Source: Apteryx mantelli
Lineage: Eukaryota > Chordata > Aves > Apterygiformes > Apterygidae
Direction of reading: 5' to 3'
Length of the DNA: 64,000 nucleotides
Assembly (NCBI RefSeq): GCF_036417845.1
Contig: NC_089994.1
Location: forward strand, 15,952,001-16,016,000
How positions within the stretch are numbered: position 1 is the stretch's first letter; every line of letters begins with the position of its first letter. Below are positions 32,641 to 44,700 of the stretch, piece after piece. The notes under the pieces were generated by a model, which did not search any database, was not told where the DNA came from, and saw only the letters and a list, made by a program, of their open reading frames with translations. The translations under genes were made by a program, and so were the position numbers.

Positions 32641-35560
32641 TGCCCGCCATCCTGAAGCGTAAAGGCACGGCTGCTCTCGCCAGGTTAAATATCAACTGTC
32701 TTAAAGCGCTCCAGAAAGGAGAAGAGAGGCAGCCGTGGCAGAACGCTTCCTGGGAAAGCTGTCGCCCTCCTGTCACGTGCAAACACGCAAAGTGGAGGTA
32801 ATGGAATTTCCTGACCTTTGAGGAAAGGGTGCTTTTTTTTAATTGCCAGACAAAAACACAAATATTTAGGTCCAAGTCAGGGATGGATGAGAAATCCATT
32901 GAGTTGCCTGTCTCTCGCTTAGCGCTGAACAGCAAGGTGCCCGCCTGGTGCACAGGCCTCGCGGTGGCGCGAGGGGCTGCGTCGGTGCCGGCGTTGCCGG
33001 GATTACGTGCCCTGCAAAAGCTGAGGGCTGGGGAGTCACCGCAAGAAGCGTCCTGCTGCAGACGGCAACAAAACGCTTCTGGTTACTTCCAGGGGCGGTA
33101 TGAGCCGAGCGGCGAACGTGGGGGAGTAATGGAAGCGCGGTGTCGCGTGCTGCTAGCTGCAGCCTGTGGTCCTCTGCGAAATCCCCGCGTGGAGACGGAC
33201 AAAGTTGGCACGAGTAGTAAAGTCCTGCAGCCCCGGAGAGGCCCGAGCGCAGGGTGGGACACGGAAACTGCCAGGGGCGGCGCTGAAGCCCAGAGCGGCG
33301 TTGGCCTAATTTGCCGCTTGCTTGTGTACGAAAAGTGACAACTCTCCTCTTAACAGAGAAAAACGCGAGGGAGGGAAGAAAACAAGGGCAGGACTAGTGT
33401 TTCTCAGCTGCAATTGCAACAGCTGAGGGCAGCTTCCTTCTAGAAGCTTATGCTAAACAGGCGGAGGAATAAAAACCTTGGTCTCGTTGGCTTAACCGTT
33501 TCTTAATTGGTCTAAAATCTTTTTCGAGTGGGCAAAATTGGAGGCTGTAATAAGCTTCCAGAACAGGAACTGAACAGGTTTAAGCTCAGGCCAAAGCTAG
33601 TTTCACCGATTGATCTCTGCGTCCTGAACCGAAACAGCAGGTTTTCGCAGGGCCGCACGCTACGCGTGTGAGGGATGCTGACGTTTCTTTCAAGAAAAAC
33701 GACAAAAAAAGACTTCTGTGCTGCGCGGACAGACTGCAAGTGATGTGCCTGGTGCGCTTCAGCAGTCCACTTGGCCAGCGTGGAAATACAGCCCGACTTC
33801 AACAAGGCCTTTTGTTTGAAAAAGAGCTGCAGTCCCTGAACACCTCAATCGGTTTGCTCGAAGCTTTATTTTGTAGTAACTAAGTTTGATCAGTGCTTCT
33901 GACCTGAGTTGCGCATAACTTTAATGAGACACGTTACCTGCAGAGGAGCGGTTTTCCTACTTTTGATTGGCACTGGGAAGAATAAAGAGACTTCTCCCCT
34001 AACCTTTGCTTACATGTATATTTATGTATCTCCGTTCTGATGCGGAGAGGAGGACTTCAGTAAAATGCCAGGTTCATTGCAGGCACGTGGTAGCATTTTT
34101 ATTTGCCAAGTCGCTCGATTTGTTTTTTTAGTTATTCACATCCAATCCCAGGGCCTACTGAATTTCGTTTGAGGCGGGTGGTCGCTGCCTCGGCATCTTC
34201 CAGCAATCCTGTGGAGGGGCTGCACGGCGCCCCGCGATAACTTCTGCTGCGAGACTACCTCTGCGCCGAGGGAGCCGCTAGCTTTTTAGAGTGGGACTTT
34301 GCTCTAAGTGCTTCTTCCGTCCGCATCTTTAATAGCCCAACGTGACAGAATTCCAAAGACGCTTCACGTTTAAGTTGAATTGTACGCGTTCTTCTTAGTT
34401 GCTAATCCTAATTGGAGGCGTTTGCCAACCTTAAAGACTTGGTTCTCCTGCAGCGCGGCGTCGCTGCCCGTGGGAGCAGGCAGCACCTGCGATGCCGCAG
34501 AGCTTGGCGTGCCCAGCAATAAAATCCTAATAGCAATGTTTGGAAGGACTCACGCTCACAAAAATGACAAACTGTGGAACATGATGAATTCTGTATCGAG
34601 TTCTTTTGTTCTTTTTTTTTTTGGTAAAAATGTTAAATAAATTAAACTGGCTACTACTATGGCTTTTTTTCATTTAATTTGCTGTTGTGGTATTTAGCCA
34701 CATATGTTGTTTGTATCTGCATTGCCCTTCAGCAACGTTTCTGGGTATGTTAAACATACTCATTGTCACTCCATCTCTAGGACCCTTTAGACTATTAGGA
34801 GTCATGTTGCAATAATGCAAGCATCTTGTTTTTATTATTACTATTATTTCCATCAATTAAAAAATCTGGAACTTTAACCTCTTAAGGGATACAGGGTATT
34901 TCACTGGTTAATTAAACTGGCTTTATTGGTAGTTATGAGCAGATTAATGGCATTCTTTGAATGCTAATTGTAGGAATTGTAAAAAAAGGGGGGGAAGCAT
35001 AGTTTATAAAAATGTATAAAGATTGGAAAGTATCTTCTTTGTAAAGAGAATTGTCCAAAGAGCTAGTGTGGGACGAGCAGGCTAATCTCACCCTATTTTT
35101 GTGAATCATTTCGTATTGACTTTTATTCCCATTTTCCCCAAATCTGGAGAAGTGGTGATACCAAGTTCTCAGCAATAAATTAAGACGCTCAAACTTCAGA
35201 ATTTTAATTCTTCATTTTCCTCAAGCAGTAATCTTCTGCTTTGGTCTGTAAGTAAGGGAGAAATGTTTTAAGAGAGTGGTTATTTTAAAATATGTATTTA
35301 ACGCACCGTAAAGATGCCAGGGGGGTAGCTAGTGAGCTGACGGCCTCTACCCTTGGAAATCCAGGCCTGGTTTATATGCTCTTTCCTCGAGGTCCTGTTA
35401 CGCATTTATAAGCTGGCAGAACTGACTGGGTCTGCTAAATTCACAATGAATTGCAGGGCACGAAACAGAAAGGCCTGTATCAGGTTAGCCAGCGCGGCCG
35501 TTTCCTCGGTTAAATCACAAACCAGGGCGCAGCTGATTTAACGGCTCCGAGGCAAAATCT
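32641..35560. other. SBNO1-CDK2AP1 intergenic DNA, left part
   Basis: Mixed composition with CpG-rich patches at about 32930-33330 and 34190-34290, and AT-rich sequence elsewhere. No gene, RNA or repeat family was recognised on either strand. Confidence 0.5.
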
Positions 35561-35599
35561 GCCCCGAAGTTATCTGGAGGGAATAAGGGTGTAGATGTG

Positions 35600-37950
35600 A
35601 GCAATGAAGCAAGGGAGAAGAGCCGAGGCGGCAGTGGGATGCTGCCCCTCGCTGCTGGGCCTCCCCCCGCCCCTGCTGCCTCCCCCAGCCAACTCCAGTA
35701 AAACCCTGGCGCTTCCTAGTTTCCCTGCTAAGGGTAAAGTGCGTCCCGGAGCAGTGCGCTCACCGGGAGGGGAAAACGGTGGACCCTGCCGCGGTCCATC
35801 GCTGGCTGGTCCCTGCGCCTCGGACCGCGCTACTGGAATTGCAGCCGCCGCCGTGTCCTGTGCCAAGTGTCTGCCAGGGCTGTAAATCCCTCCCCTCCGG
35901 GACGGTCCCTCCTTTCTGCGTGCCCGCGGAGAGCCCGGAGCTCGGCGGCTGCCAGCGGTGGCCGCGTGGCTCTGCCGCGGCGGCTCCAAGCTGCTCTCGG
36001 GAGCTGGGGCACGCCGAGGCCTCCTCCCTCCGTTTGCTCCAGCAATGCACGGAGAGGAGAAGGGTTTCCGGGCAGTGTTGCAGGGCGGCAGGCTGCTGCC
36101 GTCGCCCTTCAGGTGGGAGTTAGGTGCTGTTTGGTTATTCGACGCGGGATTTCCAAGCCCCAGCCCCGTGGGCATCGCTCTGCCGAGGCTCCGCGTCCCA
36201 CGTCGAGCTGGGCGCGCGGACGGTCTCGCCGCTGAGCTGCGCCTGCAGGTACCGGCCCAGCGAGGGACGTCCCCGGGGCTCTCCTTCCTGCCAGCGTCCC
36301 CCGGCAGGAACCGCGACTCGGTGGATACGCGAAACCTGTCCTGGCAAAACGCTGTGCCTGGCTGCGCGGCCTCGGGGGAGGCGGCGGTAAGCGCCGGGAC
36401 CGGCAGCATCCGCCAGGACCGCGTGGCGCCCTGGTGGAGGAGCTGGCCACGCTCTGCGGTCTCGCGGCCGCTGCGATTTCGCCCCCCACGTTTTCTTCCT
36501 TCCCCTTCGCTCGGTTCTGCTCCTGTCTCCCCCCCAGCTGTTTGGAAGCTCCACATTCCTTTCCTCCCAGTCATTCCCGTTTTCTAGCCCTGGGCTTTGC
36601 TTCCAGCCTCTCCTTCTGGCTTCTCCTCCGCTCCCTTTGCTCCAGTGACCAGTAACAAAGCAATTCGGGATGCTCCCATCAGGTTTTCAAGCCGGTGTTG
36701 CAACGAGGCGCCGGCTGCCCTCCGGATCGTTCCCTCCAAGCTGTCTGCGGACTCAGGGAGACGTCACCGGGCAGGCGGGCGGCGTTTCGCATGCACTGGA
36801 CGGTTCTCCAAGAGGGGCGACCCCGACGCCTCCTTCCAACAGTGCGATTCTGCAGAGGCTGCAGGTGCCGCGTGGCCACGTGTCTCGCGTGGCCCCAGCC
36901 TGGCGAGGGCAGAGGGTGGCTGGCGGCAGCGCCGGCCGGGAAGCACCGCAGCGAGCCGGCACCGGGCTCGGCTGCCGACTGCTCCGCCCTGGGCCACAGA
37001 ACAGGTTCAGGAGCTTTCCCAAATGGGGCCGGGATGAAAGCACAGCTCCGAGCCTCCTCCGAGAACCACGGCCTCCCAGAGCATCGCCCACCCCGGCCCC
37101 AGCCCCGGCCCCACGTGGGGTCCCCCGGCCCTGGCCCCGGGCACCCGCCGGTGCTGGCGCCGCGCTGGGACTGGGCAACCCTCCTTGGCACCGCCACCAA
37201 GGAGGCGGCAGCGGGAGGATGCCGGGAGTCCAGCCCCCGGGGCGAGCGGGGAGAGTCCTGCCGGGAAACTGCTGGGATGGGGCTGGGCAGGGCGCGTGCC
37301 TCGGGAACGACGGCTCAGCAAGGCCGGAGAGGCCAGGGCTATGGCGAGGATCTGTCCCTGCCGGCACCCTCCCAGCTCCTGCGCGCTCGGAGGGGCTCCT
37401 TGGCTTTATTCGCCACCTCTTAACACGCAGAATGAGGCTGCTTCCTTTCTGCACTGGTTTTCGCTGGGGTCTGGCTGGTTTTGACACTGGTGCCTGGTGC
37501 CCGTTTGGCAAACTGCAAAGAGGAAAACTCTCCAGAGGGAGATTCCAGGCCTGGGCTTTTGTGGCCGAGGGCTTGGAAACTTCCCGCTCCCCTTCTGCGG
37601 TCCTCCACCGAGACCTCCAGCCGGAACGGGCACACTACCGCGCAGGTAAACCGAGGGCAGCATTCAGCCTCCTACCCCAACCACTCCCCGTCTCCTCAGA
37701 TACCTCTGAAGATGCTGGTTTTTCCTTCCCCTTCTCGCCAAGGCCGTCGCCAAGGCGGCACGGCCCCCTCCAAGGCGGAAGGAGCCGGGAAGCAGCCCGC
37801 GGGCAGCACCGGTGCGGTGATGCCAAGCAGCTGCCTGCCCGGCGGGACCCGTCCCTGGCAGGAGCACAAAGAGCTCCGGAGGAGGAGGAGGAGGAAAACA
37901 AGGCTGGGAGGGAAAGGCGCTCCCGGGAATAACACAGCATCTGGCCTGGG
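35600..37950. promoter_or_regulatory. Large CpG-rich block, orphan CpG island
   Basis: About 2.4 kb of GC-rich sequence dense in CpG, with GC-box-like and GGCCCC/CCCCGG repeats (for example 37080-37160). It lies 4-6 kb upstream of the CDK2AP1 start and has no recognisable protein. Long open frames on both strands here are expected from the low stop-codon density. It could be a distal promoter, an enhancer-type island or a non-coding RNA promoter. Confidence 0.5.
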
Positions 37951-40900
37951 AGGAACCCGCTGAAATTGGGGAGCAGGGCTGGGCTGGGAAAAAGTTTGTC
38001 TGGGAGAAGTTAAGGGGAAAAGCCTGTCTGGAACAGCTACAAGTTACACCCGAAAGAAGTTACACCCGAAAGAAGACATATCCTGAATTGCAGCAATTCC
38101 GCTCGAGCGGGCTGGGTGCAGGGAGAGGTTTCCTGGGCTCCTGGCGCAGGGCGGCTGCTGCAGGGTTGCCAGCTCAGCCGCCCCGTGCAGGGGGTCTCGG
38201 AGGGGCTGCGGGTGCTCTCCGGGGGCTCCTTCCCGCTGGAGGGGAGCCATCCGGACCTTCCCAGGGTATTTGGAGGTGTGCAGAGAAAAGGTGCCAGGGC
38301 AGAGCTGGGGAACCAGCATTTCTGCTCAGGACTGGGTGTTTCCAGTGTGTTCTGGGGCAGTAAGCGGCAAACATCACCCGGAAAGCAGATGGAGGAGTAG
38401 CGGGACACCAGGGCTGCCAGCTTCCCTCTGGAAGGAGAACGGCAGGAGGGAAGAAACCTTGTGCCATCAGCAGGGAGTGATTGCAGGGAGCAGGGAGAGG
38501 AACTCAAGGAGCTGTAGCAAGGACACGAGGGGGGAGCGACAAGGGAGCCAAAGCGGAGAAAATGCACAATCCGCTGTCTGTGCCGGCATTTGCAGAGGCC
38601 AAACCTGCCCCCTCTCAAGCCTTTAAGAGCCTGTTTTTCTGCCCATGCTGGTCACAGCCGCCTCGCTTCGTTTTGGATGATCACTTCAGTTTTAGCACAA
38701 GAGGGCAGTTCAGGGACTTGCGGATTGAATTGATACTCAGAAACTGGTAGGTACCTTTATTGTGTTTATTTATGATTCTGCCTTCCTGGAAATTTGGGAA
38801 TAAATATTTAAATATAAACTTATTTAAATATAAACTCCTTCCAGAGAAAGGGACAAACCGCCCGTCTCTTTCCTCTCGCTGCTGCACGTGTCTCTGTGAT
38901 AGGCAGAGGACGGTTAGGACATCCACAAGTCACTTAATTTATTAAACTTGACAACAATTAATTACACTGAAATTAATGCACAAACACGACGTTTTGCACA
39001 TGTCAAAGCCATACCAGGGAAAGCCAGGGTCTTGCTGTCCTGTCTTTCACTCTTTTCATTGTTAATTGAATCCAAGATGATAAGGAACAAGACAAGTTTG
39101 CACTCTCCAAGTGCAGGTCTCCAAGCGTTTGGGGGCATCAGAGGTGAGAAAGTCAAACCAGCAGTGGGAACCCGGCGAATGCAAAGAAAAACAAGGGGAA
39201 AAGGGTGAAGGCTGCAGATCCGACACCCCGGAGAAGAGGCAGCAGCACCTGGAAAATACAAGAGGTTTTGTGGCAGTGCGTGAACGTGCTGGCGGATGCC
39301 TGAAAAGAGACAGGCTCCTCTCACTGCTTTTCTTCCTTTGATGAAAAACCATAAACGCACACATTTATTTCCATGTTAGCTCTAATGGGGCAGATGGCTT
39401 GAAAATGTCACATGTGTGACGAAATGGCCCTGCCGTGTTTCCTGCTGGATGACAGGGTCACTCGGTGATCACGGGCTGCCACGACTGTCAGTGAATGAGG
39501 TTGGGCTGAAGCGGATGCACAGAGCGCGCGGCGGAGAGGAAAAGCTCGCGGGTGCCTCCCGCCCCAGCCGACCCCTGCAAAGCCGAGGAGACGCAGCTAG
39601 GCAAGTCGGCGGGAGCTCGCAGAGCTTCGGATGCTGAAAAGCAAGGTTTCACCCGGGTCTGGTGTCGTGCATTGTCGCACAGCAGAGCAGACGTAAAAAT
39701 CCGTGTATTGCCGGGCTCCCGCTTACAGCATAAATAATCTGCAAACTTCACCCTGCAAACTTCCCTGTCGTGTGCTAAATCGGTTTGCTCCAAAGCTGGA
39801 AGTGTTTTCAGCACCTCGAGGTGAGGAAGGGATGGCCTTACCGGATCGTTCCCCTAAGCCTCCCACCTCACAACACTACTCAAGGAACACCGCATATTTG
39901 TAAGCCGTCATTGTAAAACCGAAGCAAAACACTGGGGATCTTGTTCTCCGCAGCGCTGCTCTGAAAGCAGTTTTGTAGAGTTGGTGTAAAGCCGTGAAAA
40001 ACACAACCAGCTCTGAACACTCCCATTTCGCACTGGCTCGGTGTTACTGTAAACAACGGCGGAGCAATGGAAAATCCCAGCGCGGTGTGCCCCGTGCCTG
40101 CAGGACTGCGCCGGCCCGCCGGGCAGCGGCACGCAGCCACGCATCCCACCGCAAAGCTTTCGGGATGCACAGTGCGGTATTTGCAGAGTGCTGGTTTTAT
40201 CAGTGCGATCTTTCGGGACGCCAGTGAGAATTGCGCAGTCAAAGCTTCGTGCGCCAGCGTGAAAATACCGTTAGCGAGCAGATAACTCCATGCCTGAGGC
40301 TCCGGGGTCCCCTCGCCGGCAGGCTGGAGCACCCATCGGTCGCTGCAAGGGCGGTCTGTGCCGTCTGGGCTTTGCCATGGGAGCTGGAGCCGGGCGCTGG
40401 AAACGTGGATAACATGCAAAACTGTAACGCGCTCACGTTCTTCACCCAGTACCCGACATGGGTTTCAGGCACTGCTTTTACGCAGCACGCAGGTGTTAGG
40501 GCTGGAGCCTCGAAAGGCGGCTCGCTCTTCCCGCCCTGCCTCGATCGCGCCGAGGGAATCACCAAAGCGCTCCGTGACTCGCTTTCCCTGTCTCTGCAAC
40601 CGTCCCCGCACGAACACAGAGAAACGTGGCAATTACGCAGGTGTGCGTGGATTAATTTAGGGAATAAGCACACCTGAGTGTCTTGGAGCGAGAAGGATAA
40701 ACTTCAGAGAGGCAGATAAAATTTAGAAATAGTTTATTTTTTTCGGGGGTGGGGTGGGGAGAGGGGGTACATTTCACTGCTGTTTGCAGGCAGAAGATGG
40801 GTCAATCATCAGCTAGATTTACATTTATTTTTTAGTCCCTCCATTGCTGCAGTCCACTATTAACCTCCAGCCTTCCAGCGAGCCGAAAGAGTGGTTTAAA

Positions 40901-41050
40901 AAATAAAAAAGGCTTTTTTTTTTTTTCCCCTTCGCGGCACCAGAAAATTTCCACTGAAAATCTGAGGGGGGGGAATCAACAGGTATTTCCCATCCCAATG
41001 GGCGGTGAGGGGAATAAATCTGCGGTAAATGCGTCATTAACATTTGTGGG
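37951..41050. other. CDK2AP1 upstream flank
   Basis: Moderately GC-rich with no gene recognised. It holds two short perfect tandem duplications with 16-bp periods (38041-38072 and 38806-38836) and a G-rich tract at about 40745-40768. Confidence 0.5.
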
Positions 41051-41198
41051 GGAGAAGGGGGAAGGGGCGCCTCGGCCGCCCTCAGGGGCGCAGAGCCCTT
41101 TGCCCGCGGCGCGGGGCGCCTCCCGCCGCCGCCGCGCGATCCCATTTCCACGAGAAGTTGAGCCAAAACTTTGCGAAGTGAATTAACCCCCCCCACGT

Positions 41199-41200
<2 letters not shown>

Positions 41201-41232
<32 letters not shown>
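41201..41232. repeat. (AC)n microsatellite in the CDK2AP1 promoter
   Basis: About 16 uninterrupted AC units followed by GCACGCACAC, starting about 450 nt before the CDK2AP1 start codon. An alternating purine-pyrimidine tract of this length can adopt Z-DNA (established property; occurrence here not tested). Confidence 0.93.
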
Positions 41233-41236
<4 letters not shown>

Positions 41237-41497
41237 GCACACCCGCCGCCCGCCCCGCGCCGCCGCCTCCGTTCCCGCCTCGGCGGCCGCGCGGCCCCTC
41301 GCGCCGCGCCGTCCCTGAGGGGAGCTCGCGCCATTGTCTGTGAGGGGATGGTCGCGGCACCCCCCGCCGCCGCGGCACCCCCCGCCGCCGCCGCCGCAGC
41401 CGCCGCCGCGCCCCCGCCGCCGCGCCGAGGGGCGCGGGGCGCCGCGCCGCCGCCGGCTGCCTCGTCTCCCCCAAAGTTTTTGGATCCGCGTCTCCTC

Positions 41498-41543
41498 ATG
41501 ATGTATGGATGATATATTGCATTGTGGGTGTCAATATAACTGA
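41498..41543 (+). promoter_or_regulatory. CDK2AP1: Upstream ATG cluster / uORFs of CDK2AP1
   Basis: Four ATGs occur within 14 nt. Those at 41498 and 41501 share a uORF ending at 41512. The one at 41505 opens a 12-codon uORF ending at 41543. The one at 41509 is in frame with the main start at 41650 and has no intervening stop. The contexts of the 41505 and 41509 ATGs are weak. They matter only if the transcript begins upstream of 41498. Confidence 0.45.
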
Positions 41544-41649
41544 CGGCCATATTTGCCGGTGCTGCTACTGCTGTAAACAACCCAAAGTGTCTGGGAGACA
41601 CGGAGACGCTTCGCTGGATTTCAGGACGTTTCTCCTCCTCCCGCTGGCC

Positions 41650-41716
41650 ATGTCGCTGGGAATGTCGTACAAGCCCAACTTGAACGCCCACATCCCCGGG
41701 ACTCCCCTCACCCCGG
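41650..41716 (+). CDS. CDK2AP1: CDK2AP1 coding exon 1
   Basis: [20 protein letters not shown] then TP, ending in phase 1 at CCGG|GTAAGT. It lies in the CpG island. The in-frame second Met at 41662 matches the usual mammalian start. Confidence 0.95.
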
Positions 41717-44700
41717 GTAAGTGCGCGGCGGCAACTGGGCGGCAAGTTTGGGAGGCGCGCGGCGGGGCGCCGCCGTGCCGCGCCGGCACCTGGGGCGAGC
41801 CGCGGACTCGAGTTTTTGTCCAGCCCGCTATGGCGGGGCAGCGGCTCCGCGCCGGCTCCGCGCCGCCATTACCAGCGCCCGCCCGCCCGCCCGCCGGCGC
41901 CGCCAGCCCGCAGCCGCCGCGCCGCGCCTCGCCTCGCCGCGCCGCCCCTCCGCGGGGGCGCCGCGCCCGCCGCGCCGGCCCCGCGCTGCCGCCGCCGCCG
42001 CTCCGGGGCTCCGGCCGCCGGGTTTCCTCCATGCTCGGCTCCCCGGGGCGGCTGATTGATCTGGATCAGGAATATTCCGCCGGCGCCTCAGCGAGGACCG
42101 CTGCTGGCGGGACGCCGCAAGTGCCGCTCGCGCCGCGCCGCGCCTCCCGCGCGCCGCCGGCCCCGCTCTCCTCAGGGGCAGCGGCGGCCGCCGGCCCCGG
42201 GGCGCCCGCCGCCCGCCCCGGCCTCGCGCCCCCGCCGCCGCCCCGCGCCCCCCCTCAGGCGGCCCCGCGCCGCCGGCAGCCCGGACGGGGGGGCGACCGC
42301 CCCGCTCCCTCGGAGCCTTTTTTTGGAGAGCGGAGGACAGGAATTGCTCTTTATTTCTCCCCAAACCCCTCTTATTATTTTTCCTTCCTCACTGGATCGG
42401 TACAGAAGTGCCAGCTTCCCTCTCTAAAAAGTTTCCTTGATGGGATTAACTTTTTTTTCCTTTTTTTTTTTTTTAACACTCCTTCTCCTTGATTTATTTC
42501 ATTTCCGAAGGTAACAGCCAGCGGGTGGTTTTGCTCGCGGTGAGGTGTTTGCTGTGAAAGTGGGTCTCTGTATCGGGGTGCGTGGGCATAAATCGGAGAA
42601 GTCCGAACAAAGCCACAGCGGCGGTTGCTTCGCTGTGGGATATTTGGAGGGGACCTCGCTAACCGGTGCGCTCTGGCTGGTATTAAAACAGAACCAAAAT
42701 GGAGAAGTTGGTTCTGACTTAAAAAAAAATAAAAAAATCGTATTGCCGTCTTCCTTTTCCACAGCTCCAGCCTGCAGGGCTGGCACCAGACGATCTGCGG
42801 GCAGAAATACGACTGATGTTTTGAGAAGGGAAAGTTTTGCTGTTGGGTTCAGGAGGGAGAAGGAAATCTGCCTGGGGGATTTTACAGCGCTGTTTGGGGT
42901 CGTAATCCTGGGATACGGATGGACGAAGGGGATTAAGGAGATGCACCCCTATTCTTGCTACCGGAGAGTGGCAATTGCGTTTTGCTGTAAGGAGCTGGCA
43001 CCAGCCGGTGACCGAGCTGAGGTGCCTGCGCCTCCGACTCCGACGCGCAGGGGAGCTTTGATCCTGCAGGGAGCTGAGCCCGGTGGGGCTGCGCGCGTGG
43101 GGAAACTCGGCGTGTGCGGGGAGCACCCTGGGCCCCACTGCTGCTTCCCGGGGGGGGGGGCCGGGAAGCAGGGGATGCGCTAGGATTTGTGACAAAAAGC
43201 AAAAGTGTCACCAAAAAAAAAAAAAAAAATCCAACACAGAAAGCCCGTCAGGGGAAACGTTTCTCCCCCGAGAACCTGTGTCTCGCTCTCTGGAATGGCC
43301 GTAAAATTGCCGGGGAAACAAAGGTGGTGTTTTGTGGTGGTGTGTGGGGGGGTGGGGATTAGGTGGTGCTGGGGGGATCTGAGTGTGGCCGCGCCGCGAG
43401 GGAGAGCTGCAGGATCCCGGGCGAACGCCGCTCACAAAGCAGCCGAGGGGTGAACTTCTGTCTCCGGTCCTCCTGCTGCCGTGCCTCTGTGCTTTCGAAT
43501 GCTCCGGCTGTGATCGGGGTTTTAGATTCTTTCATGCAGTTTTATCTTTCCTTCCTTTCTTTTTTTCTTTTTCTTTCTTTTATTTTTTTCAAACGTTTTG
43601 TTTTTCTTCCCCTTAATGGCAAGTTAGCAGCAATTTGCTGTCAAGCTGGGACTGTCTAACTTGTCCTCTCTCCTGAGTTCAGATCACCCTCAAAACCCCC
43701 AGGATCTTTTCAATGAAAGACCGTCCTCCTCAGAATCCAAAATGGGCTCTCTCTTCCCTCCCTGTCTTCTGCCATTATCCTCACGCACCAGCTCTTCCTC
43801 TAGCTAGTGGTATTGCCAGCACCGTGGCCTAAGGCCAAGGGAGTTAGACAAAGCAGTCCTTGCAGTTGCACATATTGCATTCAGAGTGATATGACTGCAA
43901 ATGGCCCCCTCCTCGCTGAAGCTTAATTCTGAGTTGAAGGAGGTTTCTTCTCTATTGTGTTTAAATTAAATGCCACTGGCCAAGAGGAGAAATCCGAGGT
44001 TTGCTTCCAAACCTGGGGTGAAGGAACCTCACCCCCACCCCCCCCTCCGTCCTGCAGAGGAGAGGAAAACAGGAAATCTGTCCCTTTTGGCCTGAGATCA
44101 GCCCTGCAGAAGCCTCTCCATGTGAATGCTGAGTATTTTGGTCTCAGCTGACAGAAGGGCTCTGGCCAGCTGTGGATCTCGCAGGGATTTTCCTCTGGGA
44201 GATAATGCTGCTTCTCTGCACTGCAGGGCTTCTGGTGCAGGAGAATTTGGAAAGACAGTGGCAGCTCAGCTCCTGAAGCAAGCTGTGTCCTTGCTGCAGA
44301 GCTAACTCCCTTCAAGTTTAGGTTGAGAGTGGCCACTCTGCCAAATCATGTTTAAACTGCCCTCGGTGAGTGGCTTGGTGGGATGAAGCAGTTGTGGTTG
44401 ATGGGTGACAGTGCTCTGTTCTCGCACAGGAGCATGTTTGGGACTCAGAGGACCTGGGCTGAAGTCCTGAGAGAGGGGGGCTGCCTGGGGGGAGGAAGTA
44501 AGTAAGAGACTCCGTGGGGCTGTCAGCAAATCTGGGGATGACTGTGGGTGAGGAGAATGCAGCTACTCCGCAAGTGACTCAGGATGCTGGAGGCACCCGG
44601 GTGCTGACTCCTCTGCCTTGCACCAGGCTGAAGGAAGGAGAACACGTCATCACAGCAGCATTTGGTGCCTGTGCCTCTTCCCCTTGCCCAGCTCAGTGCG

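Larger units (their letters stand above)
41050..42330 (+). promoter_or_regulatory. CDK2AP1: CDK2AP1 CpG-island promoter
   Basis: Very high GC and CpG density spanning the first coding exon, with a (AC)n tract at 41201-41232 and GCC/CCG trinucleotide runs at about 41360-41450. An island of moderate GC (41495-41565) around ATATTGCATTGTGGGTG and GCCATATTTGCC stands out from it; GCCATATT resembles a YY1 core. No TATA box was identified. The transcription start is not resolved. Confidence 0.8.

Noticed and set aside
35570-36574. 334-codon open frame on the - strand
   Set aside because: It lies in CpG-rich DNA with low stop density and is overlapped by long frames in other phases and on the other strand. 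Its Pro/Arg/Gly/Ala-rich product has no recognisable domain.
36670-37932. 420-codon open frame on the + strand
   Set aside because: Same GC-rich block, low-complexity product, several competing long frames, no family match. Kept only as part of the orphan-island finding.
41717-42492. Continuation of the CDK2AP1 first-exon frame into intron 1
   Set aside because: A strong donor at 41716/41717 and perfect joining to exon 2 at 51974 show this is intron. The open frame reflects CpG-island composition.
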